The notes: generated by a model from the sequence alone, not told the origin. Shown: positions 37,398 through 49,588, counted from the stretch's first letter. The stretch: DNA of 64,000 nucleotides from Aureimonas sp. SK2 (GCF_029813115.1 NZ_JAPZDS010000015.1:1-64000); one strand, 5' to 3'. Program-made: numbers and translations.

Positions 37398-37718
37398 ATG
37401 CCTTGGGTCTATCTTCTCGTCGCCGGTCTTCTGGAAATCGGCTGGGCGTCGGCCATGAAGCAGTCGGCCGGCTTCACGCGCGTCGTTCCCAGCGTGGTCA
37501 CCTTCGTGCTGATGTTCGGGAGCTTCGGGCTGCTTGCCGCCGCCATGCGCTCGCTGCCGCTCGGCACGGCCTATGCGGTCTGGACCGGCATCGGGGCGCT
37601 CGGCGCCTTCTTCGTCGGCCTCCTCTGGTTCGGTGAAAGCGCCCATCCGATGCGCATCCTTGCCGCCGTCCTGATCCTGTCCGGCATCGTCCTGATGAAA
37701 TGGGCTCCGGCTGGCTGA
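37398..37718 (+). CDS. gdx: Guanidinium exporter of the SMR family (Gdx/SugE)
   Basis: A 106-residue four-helix dual-topology transporter that exchanges guanidinium for protons. The family's functional residues are in their usual places: Glu13 and Trp16 in LLEIGWASAMKQS, Ser42 in FGSFGLLAA, and Tyr59 and Trp62 in GTAYAVWTGIGA. That pattern marks the Gdx/SugE branch and not the multidrug EmrE branch. Regulation by the guanidine-II riboswitch immediately upstream supports this. The ATG lies after AGGGGAGTTCCCTTCC. It is likely monocistronic; the next gene is preceded by a parS site. Confidence 0.94.
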   Translation: MPWVYLLVAGLLEIGWASAMKQSAGFTRVVPSVVTFVLMFGSFGLLAAAMRSLPLGTAYAVWTGIGALGAFFVGLLWFGESAHPMRILAAVLILSGIVLMKWAPAG

Positions 37719-37764
37719 AACCGGACGGGGCCGGGTGGCGGCCCGCCCTTCACGCCTTTAGAAG

Positions 37765-37780
37765 GGTTTCACGTGAAACA
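37765..37780. promoter_or_regulatory. parS site 3, upstream of the cfa-like gene
   Basis: GGTTTCACGTGAAACA matches the parS palindrome at 15 of 16 positions. It lies 15 bp before the ATG of the cyclopropane synthase-like gene, so bound ParB could also influence that gene's expression. Confidence 0.88.
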
Positions 37781-37795
37781 CGGTCCCGGTCGAGC

Positions 37796-39094
37796 ATGTC
37801 CCATTCCCCCGCCCCTTCCGCCGACGAGGCGCGCGTCGCCGCAGCGATCCGCCATCTCGTGGAAACGCTCGACCCCGGCTTTCCCGTCGAACTGTGGACG
37901 GGCGAGCGGATCGGGGCGGCGGAGGGGCCGGCGCTTGTCGTCCGGCGCGCCGACGCCTTGGCGCGGCTTGCCTTCAGCCCGAAGGTCGAGACGCTGCTCG
38001 GGCTTTGGATGGACGGGACGATCGACGTCGCGGGCGGCTCGTTCCTGGATCTCGCAGGGCGGCGCGAGGCACGCGCCAAGGCGAAAGGCGCCTGGAAGCG
38101 GCTGGAGAAGCGCGGGCTCCTGACGCTCCTGCCCGCCCTGTGGCGGCTGCGCCGGCTCTCGACGGCGCAAGGCGGCGCGGCGGAGGCGGGCGCCGATGCG
38201 GGCGCGAGCGGCTCCACCAAGCAGGCGATCCAGTACCACTACGACGTTTCCAACCGCTTCTACGAGCTCTTCCTCGACAGGCGGATGGTCTATTCCTGCG
38301 CCTACTTCCAGGAGTGGCACGGTGACATCGACCGGGCGCAGGAAGACAAGCTGGAGATGATCTGCCGCAAGCTGCGGCTTCAGCCGGGTGAGCGCTTCCT
38401 GGACATCGGCTGCGGCTGGGGCGCGCTCCTGATCCATGCCGCCTCGCGCCACGGCGTGACGGGCCACGGGGTGACGCTCTCCAAGGCGCAGTTCGACCTT
38501 GCCACCCGCCGCGTGCGCGAGGCGGGGCTGGAGGACAAGATCACGATCGAGCTGAAGCCCTATCAGGAGCTGACCGGCACCTTCGACAAGATCGCCTCGA
38601 TCGGCATGTTCGAGCATGTCGGCTTCCGGAACCACGACGCCTATTTCGGCGCTGTCCGCAAGCTCCTGCGCCCGCGCGGGCTCTACCTCCACCACACGAT
38701 CGCCCGGCCGGCCAAGAAGGACCTCAAGACCTTCCACAAGGGCTCGCGCGAGTATCGCGCCATCACGCGCTTCATCTTTCCCGGCGGCGAGCTCGACTAT
38801 ATCGGCCACTCGCTCCAGAAGCTGGAGGCGCACCGGTTCGAGGTCCATGACGTGGAGAACTGGCGCGAGCACTACGGCCGCACATGCCGGATCTGGGCCG
38901 AGCGCCTCGAGGCGAACTTCGAGGCCGCGGCGGCGGAAGCGGGCGCACCGGTCGCCCGCCTCTGGCTCCTCTATCTCGCCGGCTGCGCCCTCGCCTTCGA
39001 GCGCGGCACGGTGATGATCAACCAGACCCTCGTCTCCAAGCGCGACAAGGGCCCGTCGGGCCTGCCCCCGACGCGGGCCGACCTCTACGCCTGA
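37796..39094 (+). CDS. Cyclopropane-fatty-acyl-phospholipid synthase family methyltransferase
   Basis: A 432-residue SAM-dependent enzyme of the Cfa family, which methylenates double bonds of membrane phospholipid acyl chains. The N-terminal lipid-binding domain runs to about residue 140, then QAIQYHYDVSNRFYELFLD opens the catalytic domain. The SAM motif is FLDIGCGWGALLIHAA. IASIGMFEHVGFRNHDAYF and LYLHHTIARP are typical. A glutamate/tyrosine/histidine set for bicarbonate is present in the expected regions. The ATG follows the parS site closely. Its 3' end overlaps the convergent DUF1003 gene by 10 bp. Confidence 0.92.
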   Translation: MSHSPAPSADEARVAAAIRHLVETLDPGFPVELWTGERIGAAEGPALVVRRADALARLAFSPKVETLLGLWMDGTIDVAGGSFLDLAGRREARAKAKGAWKRLEKRGLLTLLPALWRLRRLSTAQGGAAEAGADAGASGSTKQAIQYHYDVSNRFYELFLDRRMVYSCAYFQEWHGDIDRAQEDKLEMICRKLRLQPGERFLDIGCGWGALLIHAASRHGVTGHGVTLSKAQFDLATRRVREAGLEDKITIELKPYQELTGTFDKIASIGMFEHVGFRNHDAYFGAVRKLLRPRGLYLHHTIARPAKKDLKTFHKGSREYRAITRFIFPGGELDYIGHSLQKLEAHRFEVHDVENWREHYGRTCRIWAERLEANFEAAAAEAGAPVARLWLLYLAGCALAFERGTVMINQTLVSKRDKGPSGLPPTRADLYA

Positions 39095-39567
39095 AGGTGT
39101 GGGCGCGCCGCCGGCTCCTCGCCGGTCGCCCCGACTGCCGCCATCAGGAGGCGCATGTCCTCGCGCATGGCGGCCAGCTCGTCCGACAGCGCCAGGATCT
39201 GCGCCTCGGCACGGGTGTTGGTCTCGTAGTCGAGGCGGGCCTCGAGCCGATCCTTCGCCGCCTGCCGGTTCTGGCTCATCATGATGATGGGCGCCTGAAG
39301 CGCGGCCAGCATGGAGAGCATCAGGTTCAGGAAGATGAAGGGAAACGGATCGAAGGCGTTGGCCGCCAGGATCCAGACGTTGAGCACCGCCCAGCCGACG
39401 AGGAACACCGCAAAGCCGATGATGAAGCTCCACGAGCCGCCCACCGCTGCGACGCGGTCGGCCAGGCGCTCGCCGAAGCTCATGCCCTCGACGAACACCT
39501 CGTGGGAGTCACGGGTGGTGGAGTTCCGGCGCAGACGGCCGGCGATGGAACGGATTGCCGCGTTCAT
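39085..39567 (-). CDS. DUF1003 family membrane protein
   Basis: A 160-residue protein with a short cytoplasmic start, two adjacent transmembrane helices (GGSWSFIIGFAVFLVGWAVLN and the stretch around PFIFLNLMLSMLAAL) and a C-terminal helix-forming charged region with IIMMSQNRQAAKDRLEARLD. That is the DUF1003 (PF06210) pattern. The function is unknown. AAAGGTGAGCC precedes the ATG. Its last 10 bp overlap the end of the convergent cfa-like gene. Confidence 0.88.
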   Translation of the reverse strand: MNAAIRSIAGRLRRNSTTRDSHEVFVEGMSFGERLADRVAAVGGSWSFIIGFAVFLVGWAVLNVWILAANAFDPFPFIFLNLMLSMLAALQAPIIMMSQNRQAAKDRLEARLDYETNTRAEAQILALSDELAAMREDMRLLMAAVGATGEEPAARPHLQA

Positions 39568-39808
39568 GGCTCACCTTTGGGACGACCGGCCGCTTTGGCG
39601 GACGCTCCCGGTGAGCCGACGGATCAGCTCCGGCGCGAGCGCGAAAGCGGCTCGGTCGATCGACTGAGATCGTTGCTGGGCATGATCCTTCTCGGGATCG
39701 GCTGATGACTGGAACGAACGCTAAGCGTTCGAAGGCGGATATGCGCCTCGGGAGCATCGGGGTCAAGTCCGCGTGATCGTCGCGCCGTTCGGCGGCGTAC
39801 CGGCACGC

Positions 39809-39838
39809 AAAAAAGGCCGCCCCCGAGGGAGCGGCCTT
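39809..39838 (-). terminator. Intrinsic terminator of the 25-codon microgene
   Basis: Read leftward, GGCCGC (39836-39831) and GCGGCC (39820-39815) form a stem around a 10-nt loop, followed directly by six T (39814-39809). The U-tract is only on the minus-strand transcript, so it terminates the microgene that starts at 39976. Confidence 0.85.
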
Positions 39839-39898
39839 CCGTGATCTCTGCCTTGCCGGCGGGTCCCGTGCGGACCTCGACCAGAGGGCACCGGATCG

Positions 39899-39976
39899 TC
39901 AGATGCGCGAAGAGGGCTGCCCCTTCGTCATCGTCGAACCCATGGACCCGGCCGGCATAGGATAACCACTCGACAT
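39899..39976 (-). CDS. 25-residue microprotein, unknown
   Basis: The ORF has 25 codons plus TGA. The product starts MSSGYPMPAGSM and ends QPSSRI, with four methionines, several Gly/Ser/Pro and no hydrophobic helix. The signal for translation is exceptionally strong: AGGAGGTGATCC (39989-39978), a 12-nt complement of the 16S rRNA tail, lies 7 nt (from its AGGAGG core) before ATG. A candidate promoter at 40014-40042 and a U-tract terminator at 39809-39838 frame it, giving a transcript of about 200 nt. I do not recognise the protein. A regulatory leader peptide or small membrane-independent protein is possible; the RNA itself could also be functional. Confidence 0.65.
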   Translation of the reverse strand: MSSGYPMPAGSMGSTMTKGQPSSRI

Positions 39977-40013
39977 CGGATCACCTCCTCTCGCTTCGTT
40001 AAACACAAGGCAA

Positions 40014-40042
40014 AGTATGGGATGCCGCGGGGCGCTTCGCAA
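40014..40042 (-). promoter_or_regulatory. Candidate promoter of the 25-codon microgene
   Basis: Reading leftward, TTGCGA (40042-40037) and CATACT (40019-40014) are separated by 17 bp. Initiation would fall about 30 nt before the microgene start codon, which fits the position of its Shine-Dalgarno sequence. Confidence 0.45.
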
Positions 40043-40769
40043 GGGGCGGCAGGCTGCGTCATCGCGCCCCGCCCCGCCGCGCCTTCCGAAAAACGTGACC
40101 CGCGGGACGGGCCGTCGCGCTTTGCCTCGTTGCCCGTCTCAGGCATTCGAGGAGCCACACGCCGCACGGAGCCTCGTCCTGACCCTCGTTGAACGCACCG
40201 GCGACACCGTTCGCCGCCTTGCCCGCTCGCCGCATGCGCTCTGGTGGCTGGGCCTCGCCTCCTTCGCGGAATCGCTGGTGGTGCCGATCCCGCTGGAGGT
40301 GATCCTGATCCCCTTCATGGCGGCGAACCGCGACCGGATCTGGCGCACGGCGGCCGTGGTGACGCTCGCCTGTCTTGCGGGCGCGACGATCGGCTACTTC
40401 GTCGGCCTCCTGGCGATGAACACGGTCGGCGGCGCGGCGATCGCCGCCTTCGGCTGGGAGGCGGAGTTCGAGACCTTCCGGCAGCGGTTCGAGGCGGGCG
40501 GCTTCTTCGCGCTGATCGCGGCCTCCGTCAGCCCGATCCCGTTCCAGCTCTCCATGCTGGTGGCGGGCGCGGCGGAGTATCCGCTCCCCCTCTTCCTGCT
40601 GGCCTCGGGCATCGCCCGGGGCCTCCGCTATTTCGGTCTGGCGCTCCTCGTCCATCTCTTCGGCGAGCGGGCGATGGCGCTGTGGCGGACCAACAAGCTG
40701 CTGCTCGGCGCCTCGGCGCTGGCGCTCTTCGCAGCGGTCCTCGGCGTCACGGTCTGGGCGGGGCGCTGA
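40017..40769 (+). CDS. DedA/YqaA family membrane protein (start uncertain)
   Basis: An integral membrane protein of the SNARE-associated DedA superfamily (PF09335), YqaA-like branch. The core begins around LARSPHALWWLGLASFAESLVVP, with IPLEVILIPFMAANRDR and the amphipathic motif FFALIAASVSPIPFQLSMLVAGA. Members are thought to be lipid flippases or proton-dependent transporters. The only upstream ATG is at 40017, which would add about 50 arginine-rich residues without family match and overlaps a minus-strand promoter candidate. A GTG at 40095, a TTG further on, or a CTG at 40179 behind GGAG are alternatives, the last giving about 196 residues as in homologues. It converges with acs. Confidence 0.8.
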   Translation: MGCRGALRKGRQAASSRPAPPRLPKNVTRGTGRRALPRCPSQAFEEPHAARSLVLTLVERTGDTVRRLARSPHALWWLGLASFAESLVVPIPLEVILIPFMAANRDRIWRTAAVVTLACLAGATIGYFVGLLAMNTVGGAAIAAFGWEAEFETFRQRFEAGGFFALIAASVSPIPFQLSMLVAGAAEYPLPLFLLASGIARGLRYFGLALLVHLFGERAMALWRTNKLLLGASALALFAAVLGVTVWAGR

Positions 40770-40787
40770 GGGCACCCCGCCCGAACG

Positions 40788-42737
<1,950 letters not shown>

Positions 42738-42850
42738 TCCCGTCTCCCTCTCTCGGCCCATCGGTGCCGGCGCCTCTCCCGACGGCGCAAGGCGAACCTA
42801 GAACGGGTCGCAGGTGGAGAAAACCGCCCCGCCGGGGAAAAATCGGACGA

Positions 42851-43921
42851 TCAGGCGCCGGACGAAGGCTCAGCCGGGCCGCCGAGCACGTCCTTCACGT
42901 AGAGTTCCTGCGTGAGCGTCATCAGGACGGCCACGACCGGCACGGCGAGCACGAAGCCGAGAAGGCCGAACAGGAGACCGAAGATGACCTGGGCCGAGAG
43001 CGTGAGCGCGGGCGGCAGCGCGGTCGTGTAGCGCTGGGCGACGGGCTGGGCGATGTTGCTCTCGATGCCCTGCAGCAGGAGATAGAGCCCGAGCGCCCAG
43101 AGCGCCATGTCGACGCCCTGCGCCAGCGCCGCCAAGACGATGATGACGCCCGCCACGAAGGCGCCGAGCGTCGGGATGAAGGCGAGGAGGCCGGCCTGCA
43201 GTGCCAGGAGGAACGCGTTGTTGACCCCGATCAGCCAGAGGCCGACCCAGGACACGGAAAAGATCAGCACCATCGAGACCGCGTCCCCCGCCACCCACAT
43301 CAGGAGCGAGTGGGCGCTCTTGTCGAGCACCTCGGCGATGCGCGCACGCTTCTCCCTCGGAAACAGCGACACCAGCCCGTTGCGGTAGAGCTGCGGCTGC
43401 CAGGACACGAAGATCGCCAGGAACAGGACGATGAAGAAGTTGCCGAGCCCCCCGAGCGCCCCGAACAGCGCCTGACCGGCCGAGGACACGAAACCGGACG
43501 GATCGGGCAGGAGCGCCTGGATGTCGCCGGCTTTGATCTCCTGTTCCATCGGCAGGCCCATCTCGTTCAACGAGGACAGGAGCTGGTCGGCCTGGCTGCG
43601 CACGCCCGACAGGAGGTCGCTGAACTGCTGCACCAGCGTCACCCCGCCCCAGGCGGCGGGCGCGATGATCAGCACTAAGGTCAGGAGGTAGACAAGGACG
43701 AGCGCCGCCATGCGCGGCAGGCCCAGCCGCTGCAGGAGGCGCGCCAGCCCGCAGAAGATCGAGGCGATCAGGAGGCCGGCGAAGATCAGGAAGAAGGCCG
43801 AGGACGCCAGCGCGAAGACCACGATCAGGAGCACGAGACCGAGGACGATCGCCGCCATGGTCACCGTGCGATAGGCGAGGCGCGGCGGGACGGCGGCGGG
43901 ATGGGGGGTCGGGTCGCTCAC
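42851..43921 (-). CDS. AI-2E family transporter
   Basis: A 356-residue inner-membrane protein with seven or eight helices, belonging to PF01594. It shows the family layout: two N-terminal helices, the helix with RMAALVLVYLLTLVLIIAPA, a soluble region (residues 100-160), a helix with FFIVLFLAIFVSWQPQLYRN, then GLWLIGVNNAFLLALQAGLLA and the PTLGAFVAGVIIVLAALAQG segment. Members include the AI-2 exporter TqsA and Na+(Li+)/H+ antiporters; nothing here discriminates. The start codon is GTG. It diverges from the DUF6056-like gene. Confidence 0.9.
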   Translation of the reverse strand: MSDPTPHPAAVPPRLAYRTVTMAAIVLGLVLLIVVFALASSAFFLIFAGLLIASIFCGLARLLQRLGLPRMAALVLVYLLTLVLIIAPAAWGGVTLVQQFSDLLSGVRSQADQLLSSLNEMGLPMEQEIKAGDIQALLPDPSGFVSSAGQALFGALGGLGNFFIVLFLAIFVSWQPQLYRNGLVSLFPREKRARIAEVLDKSAHSLLMWVAGDAVSMVLIFSVSWVGLWLIGVNNAFLLALQAGLLAFIPTLGAFVAGVIIVLAALAQGVDMALWALGLYLLLQGIESNIAQPVAQRYTTALPPALTLSAQVIFGLLFGLLGFVLAVPVVAVLMTLTQELYVKDVLGGPAEPSSGA

Positions 43922-44052
43922 GTCGTGTCCGTTTCTGGCAGGCGCGGCGCCGGGTCATGGCCGGCCGCGAGACCGTCGGGGCGCCCGGAGGGGTTCCAGC
44001 CGGGCGCTTGCGGATATAAGGCGGGCGGCACCATCGGGAACGGACGCCGACC

Positions 44053-45369
44053 ATGCTCTCCTCCACCGCGCGCGGACGCCTTCTCGCGCTCCTCCTCCTG
44101 TCCGTGCCGCTGTTTCTCGCCAACCGGGCGATGCCGCTCTTTGCCGACGACGTGTGCCGGGCGATCGGGGCGGGACCGCTCGAAGCGCTGGGCGAGGCGG
44201 CGCGCGAATACGGGCAATGGACCGGCCGGTTCCTCGTCACCTTCGCCACCTATCTCCTGCTCGGCGACGCGCGAGCCCCCTCCCCGGTCTTCGACGTCCT
44301 GAACACGCTGGCCTTTCTCGGCCTCGTCGCGCTGCTCGCCGCCGCTCTCGATCGGGTGCGGGTCCGCGGACGCGGGTCGGAGGCGCCCGGTGCCCTGCCC
44401 GCCTTCACCGAGACCCTGTTCCTCGCCCTCGCCCTCTGGTGGCTGCCCTGGAGCATCGGCGAGACGGCGCTCTGGACCACGGGGTCGATCGGCTATCTCT
44501 GGGCGGTGGTGGCCGAGCTCGCCGTAGTGGTTCTGGCCCTGCGCAGGGACGGCGACGCCCTCGTCCGCTGGCTTCTGCCGCCGCTGGCGCTGGTCGCCGG
44601 CAGCCTCTACGAGCCCCTGTCGATCGCCGTCTGCCTGTTTCTCGCCGGGCTCTGCGCGCTCCGCTGGCGCCGGGGCGGCCCCATGCCGCTCGTTGCGCTC
44701 GTCGCCCACGCGATCGGCCTCCTGTCCACCGTTCTGGCGCCGGGCAATTTCGTGCGCGCGGCAAGCCTGCCGCCGAGCGATCCGTTCGACCGCCTGCCGG
44801 CGGTGCTGGACCTCGCGGGCCGGCTGTTCGACCTCGGCTGGCTGGTGCCGCTGGCGCTTCTCGCCCTGTCCGCGCTCGTGGCGCCCGGCGGCCGGCGCGC
44901 GGGTCTTGCCGTCCTCGGGCGTCCGGCGGTCTGGCTCCTGCCGCTGGCCGCCCTCCTCTACCTCCTCCTCCACCTCGCCCTGCCGGCACCCACGATCGCC
45001 CCGCGCCTCGGCTTTCCCGCGAGTGTCGCGCTGGCGGGCTTCCTGTTTCTCGTGTTTCGCGGACGGGCGCGGGACGGGCGGTCGGAACGCTGGCTGGCCG
45101 GCGCGACCGTCCTGGCGCTCGCCGGCACGATCGGCTTTGCCGCCCCGCGTCTTGCGACCCTGTCGGCGATCTCGGCGGAATGGCAGGCGAAGGCGATCGG
45201 CCAGGAAGGCACGGACGCCGTCTTGCCCGAGCGCCTCCTCGGCACGAGCCGGATCCGCGCGCGCGGGCCCGTCCTCTTCGTCGGCCTCGAGCGCGACCCG
45301 GCCAAGGGCTACAACGCCTGTTTCGCCAAGGCCTACGGCCTCTCCTCCGTGCGCGTCGTGCCCGACTAG
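44053..45369 (+). CDS. DUF6056-like polytopic membrane protein
   Basis: A 438-residue protein with about 10-11 transmembrane helices and no long soluble domain. The first periplasmic loop has LFADDVCRAIG and YGQWTGRFLVTFATYLL. Later loops carry WSIGETALWTTGSIGYLWA and VLAPGNFVRAASLPP. These resemble DUF6056/GT-C-like glycosyltransferase folds, where an acidic DD pair in the first loop is catalytic in known GT-C enzymes. A role in decorating a surface polysaccharide is a reasonable guess only. It converges with yggS, whose stop lies one base away, and is not part of a visible polysaccharide cluster. Confidence 0.65.
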   Translation: MLSSTARGRLLALLLLSVPLFLANRAMPLFADDVCRAIGAGPLEALGEAAREYGQWTGRFLVTFATYLLLGDARAPSPVFDVLNTLAFLGLVALLAAALDRVRVRGRGSEAPGALPAFTETLFLALALWWLPWSIGETALWTTGSIGYLWAVVAELAVVVLALRRDGDALVRWLLPPLALVAGSLYEPLSIAVCLFLAGLCALRWRRGGPMPLVALVAHAIGLLSTVLAPGNFVRAASLPPSDPFDRLPAVLDLAGRLFDLGWLVPLALLALSALVAPGGRRAGLAVLGRPAVWLLPLAALLYLLLHLALPAPTIAPRLGFPASVALAGFLFLVFRGRARDGRSERWLAGATVLALAGTIGFAAPRLATLSAISAEWQAKAIGQEGTDAVLPERLLGTSRIRARGPVLFVGLERDPAKGYNACFAKAYGLSSVRVVPD

Positions 45370-45370
45370 C

Positions 45371-46039
45371 TCAGCCTCGCGCGCCGAAGATCGCCGAGCC
45401 GACGCGCACGCTGGTCGCGCCGAACGGGATGGCGCGCTCGAAATCGCCGGACATGCCCATGGAGAGCCTCTCCACGCCCGCCTCGGCCGCGATCTTCTGG
45501 AGAAGCGCGAAATAGGGGCCGGGATGCTCCGCCACCGGCGGGATGCACATCAGCCCCTCGATGGCGAGCCCGTGCTCTTCGCGGCAGCGGCGCACGAAGG
45601 CGGCGGCCTCGCGCGGCGGCACGCCGGCCTTCTGCGCCTCCTCGCCGATATCGACCTGGACATAGAGCCGCGGCGTTCGGCCCTGGCGCGCCATCTCCCT
45701 GGCGATCGCCTCGGCGATCTTCTCCCGGTCCACCGTCTCGATCACGTCGAACAGCGCCACCGCCTCCGCCGTCTTGTTGGACTGGAGCGGGCCGATGAGA
45801 TGGAGCTCGACGCCGTCGAACGCCTCGCGCAGCGCCGGCCACTTGCCCGTGGCCTCCTGCACCCGGTTCTCGCCGAAGATGCGCTGACCCGCCTCCAGCA
45901 CGGGGCGGATCGCGTCGGCGTCGAAGGTCTTGGACACGGCGACGAGTTCGACCGAGCCGGCGGGGCGCCCGGCCTCGCTCGTCGCGGTGCGGATGCGGTC
46001 GCGGATCTCCTGGAGGCGGTCGACGGCGGTGGCGCTCAT
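45371..46039 (-). CDS. yggS: YggS family pyridoxal-phosphate homeostasis protein
   Basis: A 222-residue PLP-binding TIM-barrel protein (PLPBP family) that controls B6 and amino-acid balance without known catalysis. The PLP lysine is in VELVAVSKTFDADAIRPV near residue 36. IFGENRVQEATGKW and LHLIGPLQSNKTAEAV follow, and the phosphate-binding SMGMSGDFERAIPFGAT closes the barrel. Its location beside leuS is conserved in rhizobia. It and the DUF6056-like gene converge with one base between their stop codons. Confidence 0.95.
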   Translation of the reverse strand: MSATAVDRLQEIRDRIRTATSEAGRPAGSVELVAVSKTFDADAIRPVLEAGQRIFGENRVQEATGKWPALREAFDGVELHLIGPLQSNKTAEAVALFDVIETVDREKIAEAIAREMARQGRTPRLYVQVDIGEEAQKAGVPPREAAAFVRRCREEHGLAIEGLMCIPPVAEHPGPYFALLQKIAAEAGVERLSMGMSGDFERAIPFGATSVRVGSAIFGARG

Positions 46040-46086
46040 GGCATTCCTTGAAGGCTGGGCGGTTTGAAGCTATTTTGAGGAGTGGA

Positions 46087-46108
46087 TGCCGGAGCGCGAA
46101 CTCCGGCA
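46087..46108 (-). terminator. Hairpin between the 29-codon ORF and yggS
   Basis: TGCCGGAG and CTCCGGCA form an 8-bp stem around a 6-nt loop, about 10 bp after the stop of the 29-codon ORF. There is no clear U-tract. It may terminate or attenuate transcription into yggS. Confidence 0.45.
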
Positions 46109-46117
46109 CCCGTCGCC

Positions 46118-46207
46118 TTAGGTGAAGAACTGGACCCGGAGGATAGCTCGCCAGCCTCTCCGGGTCCTTTTCACCTCAAGCGTGACGCTTAGCGGAATCA
46201 TCCACAT
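46118..46207 (-). CDS. 29-codon ORF packed with inverted repeats, unknown
   Basis: The ORF encodes 29 residues, MWMIPLSVTLEVKRTRRG followed by a short hydrophobic/aromatic end QFFT. AAGGAGTGA, a near-perfect Shine-Dalgarno, lies 5 nt before ATG. The coding DNA folds: 46121-46126 pairs with 46170-46175, 46132-46141 with 46158-46167 (GGACCCGGAG/CTCCGGGTCC), and AAGCGTGACGCTT (46178-46190) is itself a palindrome. It may be a small cationic peptide, a leader peptide for yggS, or a structured RNA whose open frame is secondary. No family is recognised. Confidence 0.5.
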   Translation of the reverse strand: MWMIPLSVTLEVKRTRRGWRAILRVQFFT

Positions 46208-46351
46208 CGCTTCACTCCTTCGGACGGCAAAGCCGATGCCTCGGCCGTGGTGGCTCATCCTCCACGGCGGCGCGGGCTGGCTTCGCGCGTCTGCTTCTGC
46301 CGTCCGATCGCCGTTTATGCGGCGGCTCCTCAAGCTTGTGAAGGCGGGCAT

Positions 46352-46367
46352 AAGTCAATATTGACTT
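46352..46367. promoter_or_regulatory. 16-bp perfect palindrome between leuS and the 29-codon ORF
   Basis: AAGTCAATATTGACTT is a perfect AT-rich palindrome in a GC-rich divergent region. Each half ends in TTGACT, close to a -35 box on either strand. It could be an operator or overlapping divergent promoter elements; no matching -10 box at 17 bp is convincing. Confidence 0.5.
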
Positions 46368-46431
46368 CACCCGACAGCGCTTCGCCGCGCCCTCGCCCGC
46401 CCGCCTCACGCACACGAGAATTCCGTCCGAA

Positions 46432-49030
<2,599 letters not shown>

Positions 49031-49044
<14 letters not shown>

Positions 49045-49588
49045 CCGTGTCGTCCTCCTCGCCGCCCTGGCGCTCGCCGGCTGCACCCACGGCCCGCTCT
49101 ACGGCACGACCTCGGTCGATCCGGCGACGGGCGCGCGTTCGTCCGTGCTTACCGACCTGCGCGGACGCGTCGCCCTCACCCCGGCGACCAGCCGCACCGC
49201 CCAGGTGTTCCGCAACGCCATGCTCTACAAGCTGAACGGCGCGACGCCGGTGTCGAACCCGCTCTACGAGCTGCGCTATTCGGTGACGGCGACGGACCAG
49301 ATCTCCACCGTCGAAGCCGGCACGGGCACGCCGAGCGCCGCGCTCTACCGCATGACGGTGAATTACGAGCTGATCCGCGCCGCCGACCTGAAAACCCTCG
49401 ACAAAGGCCAGCGCTTCGCCGTGGTGCCCTACGACCGCACAAGCCAGCTCTTCGCGGCGAGCCGCGCCGTGATCGACGCGCGCGACCAGGCCGGCGAGGC
49501 GGTGGCCGAGCGCGTGCTCGGCGCCATCGCGCCGGTTCTCCAGCGCGAGGCCTTCACCGACGTGACGCCGGCCGTCGCCAAGAACTGA
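49031..49588 (+). CDS. lptE: LPS-assembly lipoprotein LptE
   Basis: A 185-residue outer-membrane lipoprotein that plugs the LptD barrel for lipopolysaccharide export. The signal peptide [18 protein letters not shown] gives a lipobox cysteine at residue 18, followed by THGPLYG, the usual rhizobial sequence after the lipidation site. The remainder has the alternating pattern of LptE ([26 protein letters not shown]) and a C-terminal helix [12 protein letters not shown]. The start lies within the leuS end, so translation is coupled. The family is divergent, and the assignment rests largely on the operon and lipoprotein signal. Confidence 0.9.

Noticed and set aside
39978-39989. GGATCACCTCCT as a remnant of a 16S rRNA 3' end
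   Set aside because: Only 12 bases match and no further rRNA sequence surrounds them. On the other strand they form a correctly spaced ribosome-binding site, which explains them better.
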